Positions 31,639 through 46,623 of a stretch of 64,000 bases of DNA are shown piece by piece. The position numbers were made by a program, and so were the translations under genes. The DNA is from Endocalyx cinctus (taxonomy: Eukaryota > Ascomycota > Sordariomycetes > Amphisphaeriales > Apiosporaceae), in contig BCKC01000003.1 in NCBI GenBank assembly GCA_001600455.1, positions 248,001 to 312,000 on the forward strand. Reading direction: 5' to 3'. The first letter of the stretch is position 1, and every line of letters starts with the position of its first letter. The notes under the pieces are model-generated. The model ran no database searches. It saw only the letters and a list, made by a program, of their open reading frames with translations, and was not told the DNA's origin.

Positions 31639-33700
31639 TTAAGAAATTTTCTTCTTCCTTTCGTCGACAACTGGCCTCCCTAGAACTACCATGCTCCCGA
31701 CCAACCAAGCAGGCCACCAGATGCACCAGACAACGAGAGAAGTTAATAGCCCCCACACATCCCAGCCGAAGGCGGCTTCGGTTAGGATCTCCCTCAATGC
31801 TCCTAAGAAGCCTGTTATTTCGGCCTGTTGCGACAACCAGGCCGCACCGGCTAGGACGACGACGGGGGGACTGAGTACGGTTAGTAGTGCCGAATAGGCG
31901 TATCGTGGCAGGACCAAACTATCAGGCCAGGTGCGAGTGAAGCTGAGAGGCGAGGCGAGAAGGCCAATCAGAAAGGCGAGGCTAAAGTTTAGAGTCGCGA
32001 GCGTGCTGAGAAACATGCCTAGCAACAGCAGAGAGAATGATTTGGTCAAGTGGTAGTGCTGCGGGGTGGTGAGAAGACGGGCGCTCGAGAGCACGCTAGA
32101 TGCCAAGTGTGGAAGAGCCGCGTTGAGGGGGACGAAAAGGAGAAAAGTTGGCGCGAGAAGCTGTTTTGAGGAGAACGGTTAGAAAAGACCGAGGACAAGA
32201 AATTTAAAATATGCTATTATCTTAACTTACACCGGACGGAAGGTTATTGAAGATGTACAGCGGGATGACACCTAGGAACTGACACCCGGCCACGAGGGCA
32301 AGAGGCAAGTATAGATCTCTCTCCTTGACGGCCATCGTCGTCGACGGGGTAGAGACGGCGATCTGTCCATCCTCCTTCTTCTCTCCGCCGGCAACGTCGC
32401 TATCGCTAGCATCACCGTCCTTCTGTCCGCTTTTAACCCAAAGAAAGATAGCCATGATAGTGAAGTTGGCGGCGATCAGCATGGCGCTAGGAAGATATGT
32501 ACCGATGCTGACGAACCGATCCCGGTTCATAAGCAAGTAAAAGAAGAAGCTTTGATGCAAATGCTCGAGCAGGTTGTTCAGACTGCGAAACGATCCCTCA
32601 ATGAGCCGGCCTAGACCCATCTCGTCGTGCCAGCCGTGCCCGACGGGCTGAATAGTGATAGCGTCGATATGATAAGGAATGAAACTGCTGTGTGGCCCGG
32701 TGGCGTGACCTAACCCCTGGTTCATCATGCCTCGGAGCATTGTCTTCAGCCGGTCGTCGTAGCTATCCGAATGCTTCCACATCTTCTGCAACGAGCTACC
32801 TATACCCATTTGCCCGTTCGCGATGCCGGAAACGGTGTTTACAAGGTCTAAGTTCGGGAGCTGCCCGTTCACGCCATCGTAGACGATGTGGACGGATTCG
32901 AATCGACCCTCCTGAGGGTAGTCAATCGCGATGGCACCCTGGAGAGCGCCTGATTTGATAGGCAGCGAGGCGACCTCGGAGGAATCGTGAGAATCGTGGT
33001 AAGCGTCCACCCAGGCTTGCGTACCCGCTCTGCTCTCGGGGGGTATGACGAGTATGATATCCTTGGACCATAACGACCACCGTTTAAAATACCGGATCAG
33101 GGCCAAAGAGAGGGCTAGGCCGTTGCGGTTCAGTTCGTTCTTCACATTTTTCCAAGCGGCAATCAGCACAATAGCTTCGGTCGCGTCACCGCGGGGGGCT
33201 TGTAATATTGCGTAGATGTTTTCTCCGGCGTACGTATCCCCGGCTGAATGGTATGTGTAATTTTGGCGGCCGACCTTGAGGCCTATTCCTTTAAGGATGT
33301 GTTCGAGCTCATCATTGATATCCGTATTACTTTTCCCCTGTACCGCGTCTACTTCGTATCTATAAGCGCGGAAGACGTTCTGGTCGCTACCCCCAAAATA
33401 AGCATGGACCTGACCAGGCAAAAGGGCATTTTCGGAAATATACGTTCTTCGGGAATACTCGTTCAACGGTAGCATGAACAACCAGACGACGCCGACTACG
33501 ATACAAAGGAGGGACAGGTACGGCGGGATCTTGAGTAGTCGCGGATCGCGACGCATGAGGAGCGCCGTGGCTTTTCGTAAAGCAAGTGAGTGTTACATTA
33601 GCAGACAGATACTTATGCAGGATATGTCATATTGTGCCAAATCAAATCATGTCATTGGAAAATGAGATAATCACCATAACTTACAGAGTAGACGGGGCAT
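31639..33700 (-). CDS. gaa1: GPI transamidase complex subunit GAA1
   Basis: ER membrane subunit of the complex that attaches GPI anchors to proteins. Three exons on the minus strand: 33700-33685, 33570-32231 and 32160-31639, giving 625 residues. The first exon is only 16 nt (MPRLL plus one base). Its join over a 114-bp intron is in phase and places the LLMRRDPRLLKIPPY signature near the N-terminus, as in Gaa1 proteins. One N-terminal membrane helix is followed by a large lumenal domain related to M28 peptidases (ENIYAILQAPRGDATEAIVL, NGLALSLALIRYFKRW) and a multi-helix C-terminal membrane region. The protein links functionally to the GPI-type protein at 3.7 kb. Confidence 0.94.
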
Positions 33701-34571
33701 AGCTCTCCAAAGCTGTTCTCAACCTGAAGGCAAAATGTTGCGTTTTCAAGCTGTACCTTTGATAGACGTGTACATTTAACGATATAAGACGAGGTAAGCT
33801 TTAGTTAGGGGTTCAGTTATACAGATGTACTGTACTTAGTACCTACCCAGCTACCTTAGGTGGTGTAGTTTAGTTATATGGGTAAACCTAGTCCTTACAT
33901 ATTAGTTGGTTAATAACAAGAGCTCTAAAGTTTCCATTGCTGTTTAATTACATACGTAAGCTTTCAGTTAGACATCATATGAATATATAGATGTAAATTT
34001 AATTACTGAACCGACACCTATTTCTACAAGTAAGCTCCAACAAGTGATGATCGTCAAATAGCTCTCCCTTAGTCACAATATATATATATATATATATCCA
34101 TATGGATATTGCGCATACAATATGGACACATGGATAGACATATGGATAGATCATAGTTTAAATCCTATGATAACCTACCTCTTAGAGAACCGTTATAATC
34201 CCTAAGCCTTACTAGGGTAGACCTGAATTCTATATCACGATTTGATTCCCAAGCATGATAGAGTAGTGGATGACTGCATTGATATTGGTTCGGTATATCA
34301 AACCATTCATCACCTCAGGAAAAGTTCTAGGGCCGCAAATGAGAAAGCAATGTGAAGTTAAATATTTTAAGAATATAAGCAAGCCTCTCAAAAAACCAGG
34401 CCAGTTTTCCAGAACTCCTATACTATGCAAATGGTGGTTGAAAAGCAACTACTAGCACACTAATACAGGTATGCTGCAATGTACACGTATACGGAAACAA
34501 AGGATATAATGAAATGTAACGAATAAAGAAGAGGGTTGGTCCTGTTCTTTACTTCCAATATTTTATAACTC
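33701..34571. other. Intergenic, no gene seen
   Basis: GAA1 upstream and RBD2 downstream DNA, with a TA dinucleotide run (34078-34098). Nothing coding is recognised. Confidence 0.6.
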
Positions 34572-35713
34572 TCAAGGCCCCAATCTTTGCGTTGAGCCTA
34601 TAAGACCTATCGGTGTAGTTCCACTACTTGAAGTCGCAGTCGGTAACACCCCAAATCTTCCATACGTCTTCTGGTCAACACTGACATAGTGCGGAAGTCG
34701 AGCAAGAAGGTTCAGGCGACCTTCAACCCAACGCAGAGCCTTTTCTGGCGGAGACAAAACTTTGAGGTATCCGAGTCCAACTAAGATAAATATATATATT
34801 AGCAATCGTTTCCCGGAAAGTATGAAAGCATCGATAGAACCGGTACGGGAATATTGACTTACATAGATATCCGACACCCACGCCGCATAGATGACCCAAG
34901 AAGCTGGTTTTAGGCACCAATGCCTCGACGACTACTAACAAGACTAACGGCGTGATCCATGTCGGAACCTGATGAGTTCCAATCACGAGGTGCGGGTTCG
35001 TCTTGTAGGTTCGGATAGCCTCTACTCCCAAAAGCATGAAAACCCAGATACTATCACGAAAAGGAAGGAGTTAGCTCATACGTTCCAATTTGTACTTCGG
35101 CAAGGGATGGAATGTGTACCTTGCTCCCATCACGGCTGTATTCCCTCTAAATATCACTCGCTCGATAAAAACGTATAAACCGGCCGGTATAGTCGTTAGA
35201 TCTGCAAATACACCTCGAGTAAGCTTAAAAGCTCCCTGTATTGATATCTGAAAATATCCCAGCACGGTAAGCAAGCGCACTTACGACCAAGAAACAAGGC
35301 TAGAGAGGTCAGGGTGCCGAATTCGGTCTCGAATCGTTCTAGTAACGGCGTCAAGGCGAGAATATTGAAGAAAGCGTGGAAAAAGTTTAAGTGGACAAGT
35401 GGGAATGTGTTAAGTCGGTATACTATAGTCGAGTTGTTCACGTCTCGTTAGCAATTTGGAACACTAGGCCCATCCATTGAAGATTGTGTATTATGTGCCA
35501 CAAGAATAAGGCGGAAGCGAGAGAGAGAGACTGACGAGTCTTGAAACCGATTTCTTCTGGTATTAAGGAACCCCATTGTTGAATATCCCAGGCGGATTGT
35601 AACCCAGCGAGCCAGAATGCTATTATGATAACTATGACACAGCGGGTAAATAGTGGTAGTCGAAACACGTACGAGCGAGCTCGTCCTGCACTAAAAGTCT
35701 GAATGGTAGGCAT
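34572..35713 (-). CDS. rbd2: Rhomboid-family intramembrane serine protease (RBD2-like)
   Basis: Golgi/endomembrane rhomboid of the Rbd2 group. Five exons on the minus strand: 35713-35536, 35422-35285, 35201-35120, 35050-34863 and 34780-34572. The product is 264 residues and all phases are consistent. The first donor is GTCAGT, supported by a perfect GCTAAC branch site and by restoration of the conserved LYRLNTFPLVHLNFFHAFFN block. The catalytic serine is Ser133 in VMGAS-IWVF, at the exon 3/4 junction, and the catalytic His186 is in FLGHLCGVGVGY. About six hydrophobic helices are present, followed by a short hydrophilic tail. The residue after the serine dyad motif is Ile where most rhomboids have Gly (GxSG). 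Confidence 0.92.
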
Positions 35714-36832
35714 AATTATTATTTTCTTTATTCGTTATATGTCTTTTATTCGTCCTTCACGGGCGATCGACAGTATTTGACAAGGCTGGAAGACTTTGAG
35801 AATACTACAATCAGCTTGGTCGCGCAGGTAAGTAGTATAATTTTGTTTGATCTTTTGATCAAATTCTATAAAGGGGCTGCGTTAGGCCATCAAATGAGAA
35901 AGGAATAAAAAGAGAGAGAAAACACTACTTCTAATCTTAAGAGCAAGAATCAATTCAATACATAAACAAAAAACATCGAATTGAAGATATAGAGAGTAGG
36001 TGGTTAAAAGAAAAAAAATCAGTGTAGTCGCGTGTCCTCTCTGACAGGGCGCAATCTTGAATTGGCAGATTGGCTGAATATGTAGAAAACGCCAAATATT
36101 GCCGTTGACAGGGGCATCTCAGAAGATAACACACCTACAAAGGCTTACTTTAGGGAACCTAGCACGGCATAAACTTCCGAGGCCTTAGGGGGATAGAAGG
36201 ATCGGAGGATCAGAGAGAGGATCTACAGAGTACTAACTTAGCAAATGCAATTATCCAACAAATTACTCCGTAGAGTATTGGTTATTTGATTAATATATAA
36301 TAATATTACTTACTGTGGATATGTAAGTAGCAGTATACTATACTATAATACTATACCTGACAGGCCTGAGTACTCCATGAGTCCATATATAATAGTTTCC
36401 ACCGGTATATGTAATTACCACTTCCCCATGATTTATATTATACTGTCTGACTGTGTATACGTACCTAGGTATGTATATTACGGAGTACTTGGATGGATGG
36501 ATTTATCCCCAGTCACAGTCACGTATTACACTGCAACATGTCTACTTCACTTTCAAATATGAAAACAAGAGTAAGAGACTGTTTTCTAACGTTTTTACAT
36601 TTATACATGAACTAGGTAAATAAAAATAAAAATAAAAAGGTCGAGGAAGCGTCATGATGGGGTATGAGTATGATGATCCCTCGAAAGCATGACAAGTGTA
36701 ACCCAAAACAAAATAAAATGATCCAGTGCACCGCTCGTAGTATAATTCTAGGAAACATCCCCACAATGCACCAGCATGCTCTTTCATCTATATTCTTGTC
36801 GTCATCTCTTTTTCCGAACCATTAACGCCATT
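35714..36832. other. Intergenic with TACGGAGTA motifs
   Basis: RBD2 upstream and aconitase 3' flank. Contains TACTCCGTA (36264-36272), TACGGAGTA (36479-36487) and a TACCTAGGTA palindrome near 36461. No gene is seen. Confidence 0.6.
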
Positions 36833-39511
36833 TTATTTTGCGTTCTTGGCCATCGTGTTAAGCGCACTACCGTTCTTGAACCATTCGATCTGCGCCTCGT
36901 TAAATGTGTGGCTCAGCTTAACATCGAAAGCCTCGCCGTTCTTGGGGTGAACCTTCATCGTCAAAGGCTTACCGACAGCCAATTCCGTGCACATAAGGTC
37001 AATCTATAAAGGCGAAAAAGAAAACATGTTAGCGTCTCCAGTAAAAATTCAAATTCGAAGAAAACAGAAAAAAAAAAAAGAGGAGTATTTACCCTGTCAT
37101 CAGGCTTGATCTTGTCGTAATCAGCGGGATCCGAGAAGGTAAGAGGAAGCATACCCTGCTTCTTCAAGTTCGTCTCGTGGATACGGGCAAAGCTACGGGT
37201 GATGATGGCGAGGCCACCGAGGTGACGGGGCTCGAGAGCGGCGTGTTCTCGAGAACTTCCCTCACCGTAGTTCCAGTCACCTACAACAACCCACTTGATA
37301 CCCTTAGCCTTGTAGTCACGGGCTACAGCCGGGACGGCGTCCCACTCTTCGGTAGTCGTGTTCTTGATCTTGTTCGCCTCGCCGTTCGCCTCGTTAATAG
37401 CACCGATAAGCATGTTGTTCGAGATGTTGTCCAAGTGTCCACGGTACTTCAACCAGGGGCCGGCCATCGAGATGTGATCAGTGGTGGTCTTGCCCTGAGC
37501 CTTGATCAAGATGGGCATGTCCAACGCATCCTTGCCATCCCACGGCTGGAAAGGCTTAAGGATCTGGAGACGGTCGGAGCTGGGAGAGACTTGGACGTTG
37601 ACGGAGGCGCGGTCGGCGGGGGGAGCCTGGTAGGTATCGTTACCGGGGTCGTATCCCCTGGTGGGGAGGCCATCGCCGCTCGGGGGAGCGAGCATGAACT
37701 CATTGCCATCCTTGTCCTTTAGCTTGTCGGTCAAGGGGTTAAAGTGCAAGCTACCGGCAATGCTGAGGGCAACGACCAGATCGGGAGAGGTGACGAAAGA
37801 GTGAGTAGCCGGGTTACCATCGTTTCGGCCGGTGAAGTTACGGTTGTACGAGGAGATAATCGAGTTCGCGGTACCCTTCTTCACGTCCTGACGATCCCAC
37901 TGACCGATGCAAGGACCGCAAGCGTTGGCGAGAACCATTCCACCGAATTCCTCGAAAGTCTGGAGCTGACCGTCGCGAGCAATGGTAGCACGGATCTGCT
38001 CGGAACCGGGGGTGACGGTAAACGCAGCCTTGGCCTTCAGGCCGTGGTCGAGAGCATCCTTAGCAATAGAGGCGGCGCGGGACATATCTTCGTACGAGGA
38101 GTTGGTGCAAGATCCGATCAGACCAACCTTGAGCTCTTCAGGCCAGTTGTTGGCCTTGACAGCTTCACTGAACTTGGAGATAGGAGTAGCAAGATCGGGA
38201 GTGAAAGGTCCGTTGATGTGCGGCTCGAGCTCAGAGAGGTTGATCTCGATGAACTGGTCGTACTCGGCACCTTCGTCCTCGCGCAGCTCCTTGGCGTAGG
38301 ATCGCGCGAAGTCACCAATGGCAGATCGCTTGGTGGCGGCCAGGTAGTCGTACATGCGGTCGTTGAAGGGGAACACGGAAGTGGTGGCACCGATTTCAGC
38401 ACCCATGTTACATACGGTACCCATACCCGTAGCGGAAATGCTGTCGACACCGGGTCCGTGGTACTCAACAATGGCACCAGTACCTCCCTTTACGGTGAGG
38501 ATACCGGCAACCTTGAGGATAATGTCCTTCGGCGAGGTCCAGCCAGACATCTGGCCAGTAAGCTTAACACCGATGACCTTAGGGGCCTTCAATTCCCAGG
38601 GAAGGTTCGCTAGAGAATGTTTAGTTAGCAATTGCCGTTCCTAGCTGTCTCGAGGGATAAGGATTGATAAGGGTTTTACAAGGGACAGGTCTGTCTGTTC
38701 CTGCAACATCGGGGCCAGTAAGAAATGAATAGATATATTACTTACCCATGACATCAACAGCATCGGCACCACCAACACCGATGGCGCACATACCCAGACC
38801 ACCAGCGTTCGGGGTGTGCGAGTCAGTTCCGATCAACAGACCACCGGGGAAAGCGTAGTTCTCGAGGAGGATCTGGTGAATGATACCAGAACCGGGCCTC
38901 CAGAATCCAATGTTGTACTTGGCGCAAGCAGAAGCTAAGAAGTCGTAAACCTCCTTGTTGATGCTGATGGCGCGCTCGAGATCCTTGGGTCCACCAATCT
39001 GAGCCTCAATCAAGTGGTCACAGTGGACGGTGCTGGGGTTTGCGACGGAGGGCATGCCGGCAGACATGAACTGGAGGATGGCCATCTGGGCGGTGGCATC
39101 CTGGCAGGCGACACGGTCAGGTCGTAGCTTGAGGTAAGAGACACCACGCTCAATGTCCTGTCCATGAGGATCGTCAAGGTGAGAGTAGAGGATCTTCTCG
39201 GCGTAGGTCAAGGGTCGGTTTAAGCGGCTGCGAACGACGGACAAGTTCTCCGACATCTTCTTGTAGTTGATGAAGTTTCCCTCCTCCCAATTGTTTTGCT
39301 TGACCTATATGAAATGCGGGGCACATGTAAGTTTATGTCCTCGCACAAAAAAAAAAAAAAAAGTTCTTTTTTATGACAGCTAGGAGTGATAAAACTTTAC
39401 CTTCTTGTCTAGAGGAGAGTCACTGACGGTAGCCATAGACCTGCGAAGGCCGAGGTTGGCCATGACCCTCGAACGGGTAACATTACCCAAGACTTGTCGA
39501 GTAGCCAACAT
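36833..39511 (-). CDS. aco1: Aconitate hydratase, mitochondrial
   Basis: Iron-sulfur enzyme of the TCA cycle converting citrate to isocitrate. Four exons on the minus strand: 39511-39401, 39304-38746, 38609-37093 and 37003-36833, giving 785 residues, the normal size. The N-terminus ([23 protein letters not shown]...) is an Arg-rich mitochondrial presequence. The cluster cysteines are in GSCTNSS and ANACGPCIG. Other signatures are [28 protein letters not shown] and [19 protein letters not shown]. The last exon encodes [16 protein letters not shown] and the C-terminal domain end. GC-rich codon use gives long open frames on the opposite strand (for example 37744-38613), which are not genes. Confidence 0.97.
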
Positions 39512-40508
39512 GGTGAAGGACGACTAGACCAGCCCTGAGAAGTTATTCTTGTAGGGGTAAAAGGCGTTTGAAAATAAAAAGAAGCTCTGATCAATTGAGC
39601 ATCTAAAAAATATTAGAGGAGAGATTTTTAGAGATATAGTAATCACCAACCCTCTGAAAAGAGAGGAATGCCAGCACACGATCGATCAAAAGAAAAGAAG
39701 AAGGAAAAAGAAGGAAGAAAATAAAGAAGAATAGGGAAGATGTGTGTTTAGGTAAAAAAATAGAAGGAGGAAAAAAAGGTGGAGAGAGGTTTTAGCTGTT
39801 TAGGATCGCGACAAAAAAGAGTGAATGGAGCCGAAAATAAGAGATACTGGTCGGTATGCCCACGGTATGCCCACTAAGATGGGAGGAACATGTGGTGTAC
39901 TTACGCAGTCATTACGCTACTTTTCTGAACAGTTTGGTACTTCGGTTAAGGCAAAAAGATACCTCCACCCGCCCATGGCGACACCCGGCTTAATTGAACC
40001 AATCAGAATAAATCCAATTACCTTTAGGAGAAAACCAGCGTTGACCTCATAAATGCTTATCTTTTGCTGTATACGTTCATATATATATATTTTGGGGGGG
40101 TTTTTTTCACTTTCATATGAATGGATGAAAATATTCAATAGAAAAAAAAAAAAAAAGAAAAAAAAAGGAACTCTTAAGAATCATATTCAAGAATATCTAG
40201 TTTTGAAGTATTATTATGAATACTTCTACTGCTTACTACCTATCAATTATCTACAAAGTAGATACCTACCTACCTAGATACCTACCGAAGTCAAAGTATG
40301 AATATATATATACACAAAAGGTATTTATTTATTTTATATTATTTGTGAATACGGAGTACTACACAGAGAGTTTTCGGAATGTTTGTATATACTTTACCTA
40401 TGGATACACTACAAGAAAAATAGGTTCGGATGAATGCGGTTGTAATATACTGTGTGCAGATATACGCTCAAAGTTCCGTTCCAATCATAGTAGATACTTT
40501 AGTACGCA

Positions 40509-40539
<31 letters not shown>

Positions 40540-42051
40540 GGGGGGGTTTTTCCTAAAATCGAGCTGCCCTTTTGATTTCATGTAATTCATATATGTACAC
40601 ATACCATAGAATTCAAATTAGAAATTATTGGATTGCAATTCTGCGTTCAATTATGCTATGTTTTTCTTATTATCATCAACAAGGGGGAGAGAGAAAAAAA
40701 AAAAAAAAGGTGTTTTACTTTAATACCTTAAATCTAATAGCAACGTAACGTCAGTCTTTCTCGGTCAAATAATATCACCTACTATGTACTTACTCCCTAC
40801 TCCGTACTGTTCTGATAACAACCCCAGCCTGGTTTTCCAAGCTCGGCGCGAGGGTATTTCATCCCCCACTACCCCCATGCTACTGTGTTCATGTACCTAT
40901 CTCAGTTGGTATACGTGTCTATAGACGAGTGCATAGTATGTATACATCGGATTCAAACACAGTGTTTTATGCGTAATATCTAGTGTAAACCCCTTAGTCA
41001 AGCAACTCTGTCATGATCATTGGTTCGAACCTCGCTCGCACATGCATGGATATCTACAAATATCGAGTCAAGTTCTGTTTGAACGCAGGTAAAGTGAAAA
41101 TTCACATGGGTGAAACTGGGGGGAGCAAAATCCAGCCTTGCCTGGTATACACTAGTTGGTGGCCCATGTGAAACTAATTCAGGTCTGCAGGTCAATTTTC
41201 TGCAGGCCAAGGTCAAAATTTGCTGTGTCTCCAGACCAAAATAAAGTGGATACGCTGGTATTCCCTTTAGAATTGTCCAATCGGCGTAAAGGGACTTTCA
41301 GGGGGTTTCTTTCTACCTTTTCCACGCTCGTCATCGTCTTCCCCGTTGCCTCGGCGCTTCTTTCCTTCTGGGAAAGCTAGTACAGTAGTAATGAAGGACC
41401 GTCACCGAGGGAGGCCGGATATGCTTTTCGGCATAGACGATCAGAAGTTGATCTCTTCTATTCTATGAAACTCTGAATCAAGTTTATATATATATACACA
41501 TATAAATATACTTGACCAATTTTCGTGTAAAAAGCAAGCTTACAATAAGGATAAAATCGTATATATAGTTACAAGAACAAAGCGAAGTTGGAACGGAACC
41601 GCACAACCTGGTAAATAGTAAACAACGTCTCCAAGTTCCGGATCTTGCCGAGTTTCCAAGTGTCGCTGGGTCGGTAGTAGAATAACTACCGTTAGCGTAA
41701 TAAACTCGGAATCGGAATAACTATCCTAGTGGTCCATATATAAGGCATAGTCAATAATCGATAACGATAACGATAAAGATAACGATACGTTTATCTAAAT
41801 ATCGAGTTGAAAGTAAAGTGATGGTTAAAAAAAAAAAAGTTGAACCCCACCAAAATTTATCTACGGTGGATAAGTTTACATACATTCATGATCGATAACA
41901 AACTTCACTCAAGACATATTAATTAAACCACAGCATTGTTTACGAGAGAGACTTCTAAGAGACCTTAGGTCAACTTTTTCGCTCATACCTACATGATAAA
42001 TTCATATATCTGATTCAGATTAAATAGCCGACTCCGAATCCATCATTCATC
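39512..42051. other. Long intergenic region, homopolymer-rich
   Basis: 2.5 kb between divergent ACO1 and BUD20. Contains A runs near 40141-40166, a T31-type run followed by Gs (about 40511-40546), a TACCTACCTACCTAG stretch near 40263, TACGGAGTA (40350-40358) and TACTCCGTA (40798-40806). Short frames such as 41156-41380 have no support. Confidence 0.6.
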
Positions 42052-42506
42052 ATGGGCGTCACGAATAAGCGCACGATAACAAAAACTCGCCGGAAGACAA
42101 GAGATATCGATCAGATCAAGGCCGATTTACTCTCTCCAAAACATCTCTCCCAGTTCAAAGATACCAAAGCACCCGAAGACCTACCTGGATTGGGGAAGTG
42201 GTATTGCGTAGAATGCGCCAAGTGGTTCGAGACCGAAGTCAGTTTAGTGGTTCATCGTAAAGGAAAACCGCACAAGCGAAGGTATGTTGGTATAGGCAGT
42301 TGTATTATTTAATCCGTCATCATGGATAATTTTTTATATTTGGGTATCTTTTCTAACGTAAATACTGAGCGCGTAGGGTGAAACAACTTCGAGAGGAGCC
42401 TTATACGCAGAAGGAAGCCGAGGCTGCCATCGGATTGAGAACAGACAACAAAGGTCCCTCCAAAGGTAACCAAGATACCGACATGGAGGTGGATATGGCT
42501 ACGTGA
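42052..42506 (+). CDS. bud20: BUD20/ZNF593-family C2H2 zinc-finger ribosome-biogenesis factor
   Basis: Shuttling factor that accompanies pre-60S ribosomal subunits during nuclear export. Two exons: 42052-42281 and 42377-42506; the join is phase 2 and the product is 119 residues. The N-terminus is basic (KRTITKTRRKTRDIDQIKADL), followed by LPGLGKWYCVECAKWFETEVSLVVHRKGKPHKRR, which holds the single C2H2 finger (CxxC...HxxxxxH). The second exon carries VKQLREEPYTQKEAEAAIG, also conserved. Length and order match the family. Confidence 0.94.
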
Positions 42507-42734
42507 TTGTATGACAGGACACCACGAACCAATACTAGTCTCCAAAACCAGTCGTGTCAAATATTTTTTTTCAAGAACTACCAGCAGTGGACTCCGGACA
42601 TTCAGTATGTATGGGTATCCTCATACCGCCATACCCCTTCCTTCCAGGCCAAGTTCGTGATCGGATTCGGTGACGGATTATGGTAGGCATAGCATCGGCC
42701 GCGTGAGGAGGACATTTTAAAATATTACGTGACC

Positions 42735-43462
42735 TCAACGTAAACCTCGAGCTCTTGGTCTGACTAAACCGCTTGGACGTCCCCTACCAGATCCCACTCG
42801 ACCTCTTCCTCGAGTGCCTCCCCTCGACGAGGTGGAGGCCTGTGCTTGTCGAGGATTGGGGGTAGCGAACTTTTTCGGGGTTGGTTTGGAGGAACTGGCG
42901 GGATTTTCAACGAACGAAATGTCGGTCGTCCTAAGAACACAATACGTAATTAGTAGGCTTGGAGTTACCGCAGAGCTAAAGCCCGATCAATATAATAATA
43001 CTTAACCTACATGAAAGTAGTCTCTCCGTCTATATCAGCTCCTCGCTCCGTGCTTCTAGAGCGCGGTGTAGTAGTAGGTTGTTCTTCATCTTGCCGTTGT
43101 TGTTGTTGTTGCGGTCTCGGTCGACGAAATGATTCGGGAACCGGACCCTCGGGGAAATCGACGCAGAAAGCGTTCATGTTCAAGCCGTACATGAAACTCG
43201 CGAAGCTCTCGCTGAAGCGGGATAAGCTCTCGTGCATCAGCTGAAAGTGCATCATGTTGGCCTCGAGATCGGCGACGGCATCCGAAAGCTCGGCAAAAGC
43301 GGGCTCGAAGACGTTCAGAGGGAAAGGTTCGCTGCCCTCGACGCTCCGCTGGGCGGATTCGCGAAAGGATGACCGGGAAGAGGGACGGAGGGGTGTGGTG
43401 GGACGCGATCGCGACGTGGAACGCGGCCGTCTCGTACTATCATGTCCGTCACCTGCGGCCAT
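42735..43462 (-). CDS. dam1: DASH complex subunit DAM1
   Basis: Kinetochore protein of the DASH/Dam1 ring that couples chromosomes to spindle microtubules. Two exons on the minus strand: 43462-43011 and 42930-42735, with a GTAGGT donor and TTAG acceptor, giving 215 residues. The conserved core is PLNVFEPAFAELSDAVADLEANMMHFQLMHESLSRFSESFASFMYGLNMNAFCVDFPEGP, quoted here only as landmarks: PAFAELSDA, MHFQLMHESL and YGLNMNAFCVDFPE. The N-terminal Arg/Ser-rich stretch (PTTPLRPSSRSSFR) and C-terminal basic Gly/Arg tail (RGGTRGRGRVGSGRGR) fit Dam1's microtubule-binding and phosphoregulated ends. A polyglutamine-like QQQQQ stretch follows the core. Confidence 0.93.
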
Positions 43463-44583
43463 TCTCGTAGAAGTTTGCAGTTAATTGTATAATAAAATTT
43501 AGTAGATTATTTCGTCGATGCTTATGTTAATCATGCGCGATCTCCTCTAGGAGTTTTAGTGGGTGGAGGGTGATGGATAACAGATGATAAACAGAAGATC
43601 GATAATATTTTTTATTATTTTAGTTGATATGCGGTAAGAATAAGTGATAGATGGCGGGGCAGTACGGGGTTCCTTAGTCCCCCGTAGAATTCGATAGTAG
43701 CACGTGCTCATAGTGAAGTCTAGGTACCTAGGTACCTAGGTAGGTACGGAGTACTAGAGCTGCAAATGAAGTTATATCATAACGAATACATAGTCCAGAT
43801 ATGAGATAATATTATTTATATTATAAGATCCGTTTCAAATTCAAGACTTTGTTTGTCTCGTTTATTTTATAGCTCACGAGCCCAACCTAGCTGAGGTTAT
43901 AGTGCCAGTTACCAGTTACCAGTTACCAGTTACCAGTTACCAGTTACCAGTTACCAGTTACCAGTTACCAGTTACCAGTTACCAGTACCTACTACCCGTA
44001 GACCTGTCGGTAGAATAATAGTAGTGGAGTGACGTAACCTTATTCTTCTTCGAAGCTCTGGAGTACTTTGGGCTGGATACTGGAAGTACATGAGCTGCTA
44101 AGTATGCCATATTTAAGACATCCAGATATGTAGCATTAATGCCCGTCATCGGTTTTACCATTACTTTTTGTCGTAGATACCATGTATAAAATTACGAGGG
44201 AGTAATGTACTTAATTATTAGTTAGACCTACCTGACCTTATGGAGTATTGATATTCGTGGCTTAGCTAACTACTGGGCAGTAAGTAATTTATAGCATCTT
44301 TATTTCAATAGCTTAGGCAATAAATCACATCAAAAAAAAAAAAAAATAACAAAATAAAAAATAAATAAAATAAAATTGAGGATTCCTGCGTTATTACGCT
44401 ACACTACAGCAAGTTAGCTGTTGGTTTATCATATTATTATTATTGTTATTATTATTTATTAACCCCAAGAGACTCAGCCTCCTTCTTACGAAAAGTCTCT
44501 GGGTCCCTGGAGTTCGGCTCGACCGGACAATTTATCCTGTCGCGTGTCATCCATCCAGCCATCGTATCTACGCTTGCGACCTG
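43463..44583. other. Intergenic with heptamer array and palindromes
   Basis: Promoter side of both DAM1 (-) and the Sec14-like gene (+). Contains the palindrome run CTAGGTACCTAGGTACCTAGGTAGG with TACGGAGTA (43719-43753), the CCAGTTA array (43905-43987), an A14 run near 44332 and a TTA repeat near 44432-44460. No gene is seen. Confidence 0.6.
43905..43987 (+). repeat. CCAGTTA heptamer tandem array, ~12 units
   Basis: Nearly perfect (CCAGTTA)n over 83 bp. The seven-base period and asymmetric strand composition resemble a telomere-type repeat, but the unit is not TTAGGG. Confidence 0.95.

Positions 44584-46623
<2,040 letters not shown>

Noticed and set aside
37744..38613. 289-codon open frame on the + strand
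   Set aside because: Exactly antisense to the aconitase exon. Long antisense frames arise from its codon bias, and the translation has no family motif.
41000..41060. tRNA-like GGTTCGAACC box near 41026
   Set aside because: No acceptor-stem pairing, D-arm or anticodon arm can be built at the right distances on either strand.
43905..43987. CCAGTTA array as a CRISPR or telomere
   Set aside because: There are no spacers, the unit is 7 bp, and it lies between two conserved genes well inside the window.
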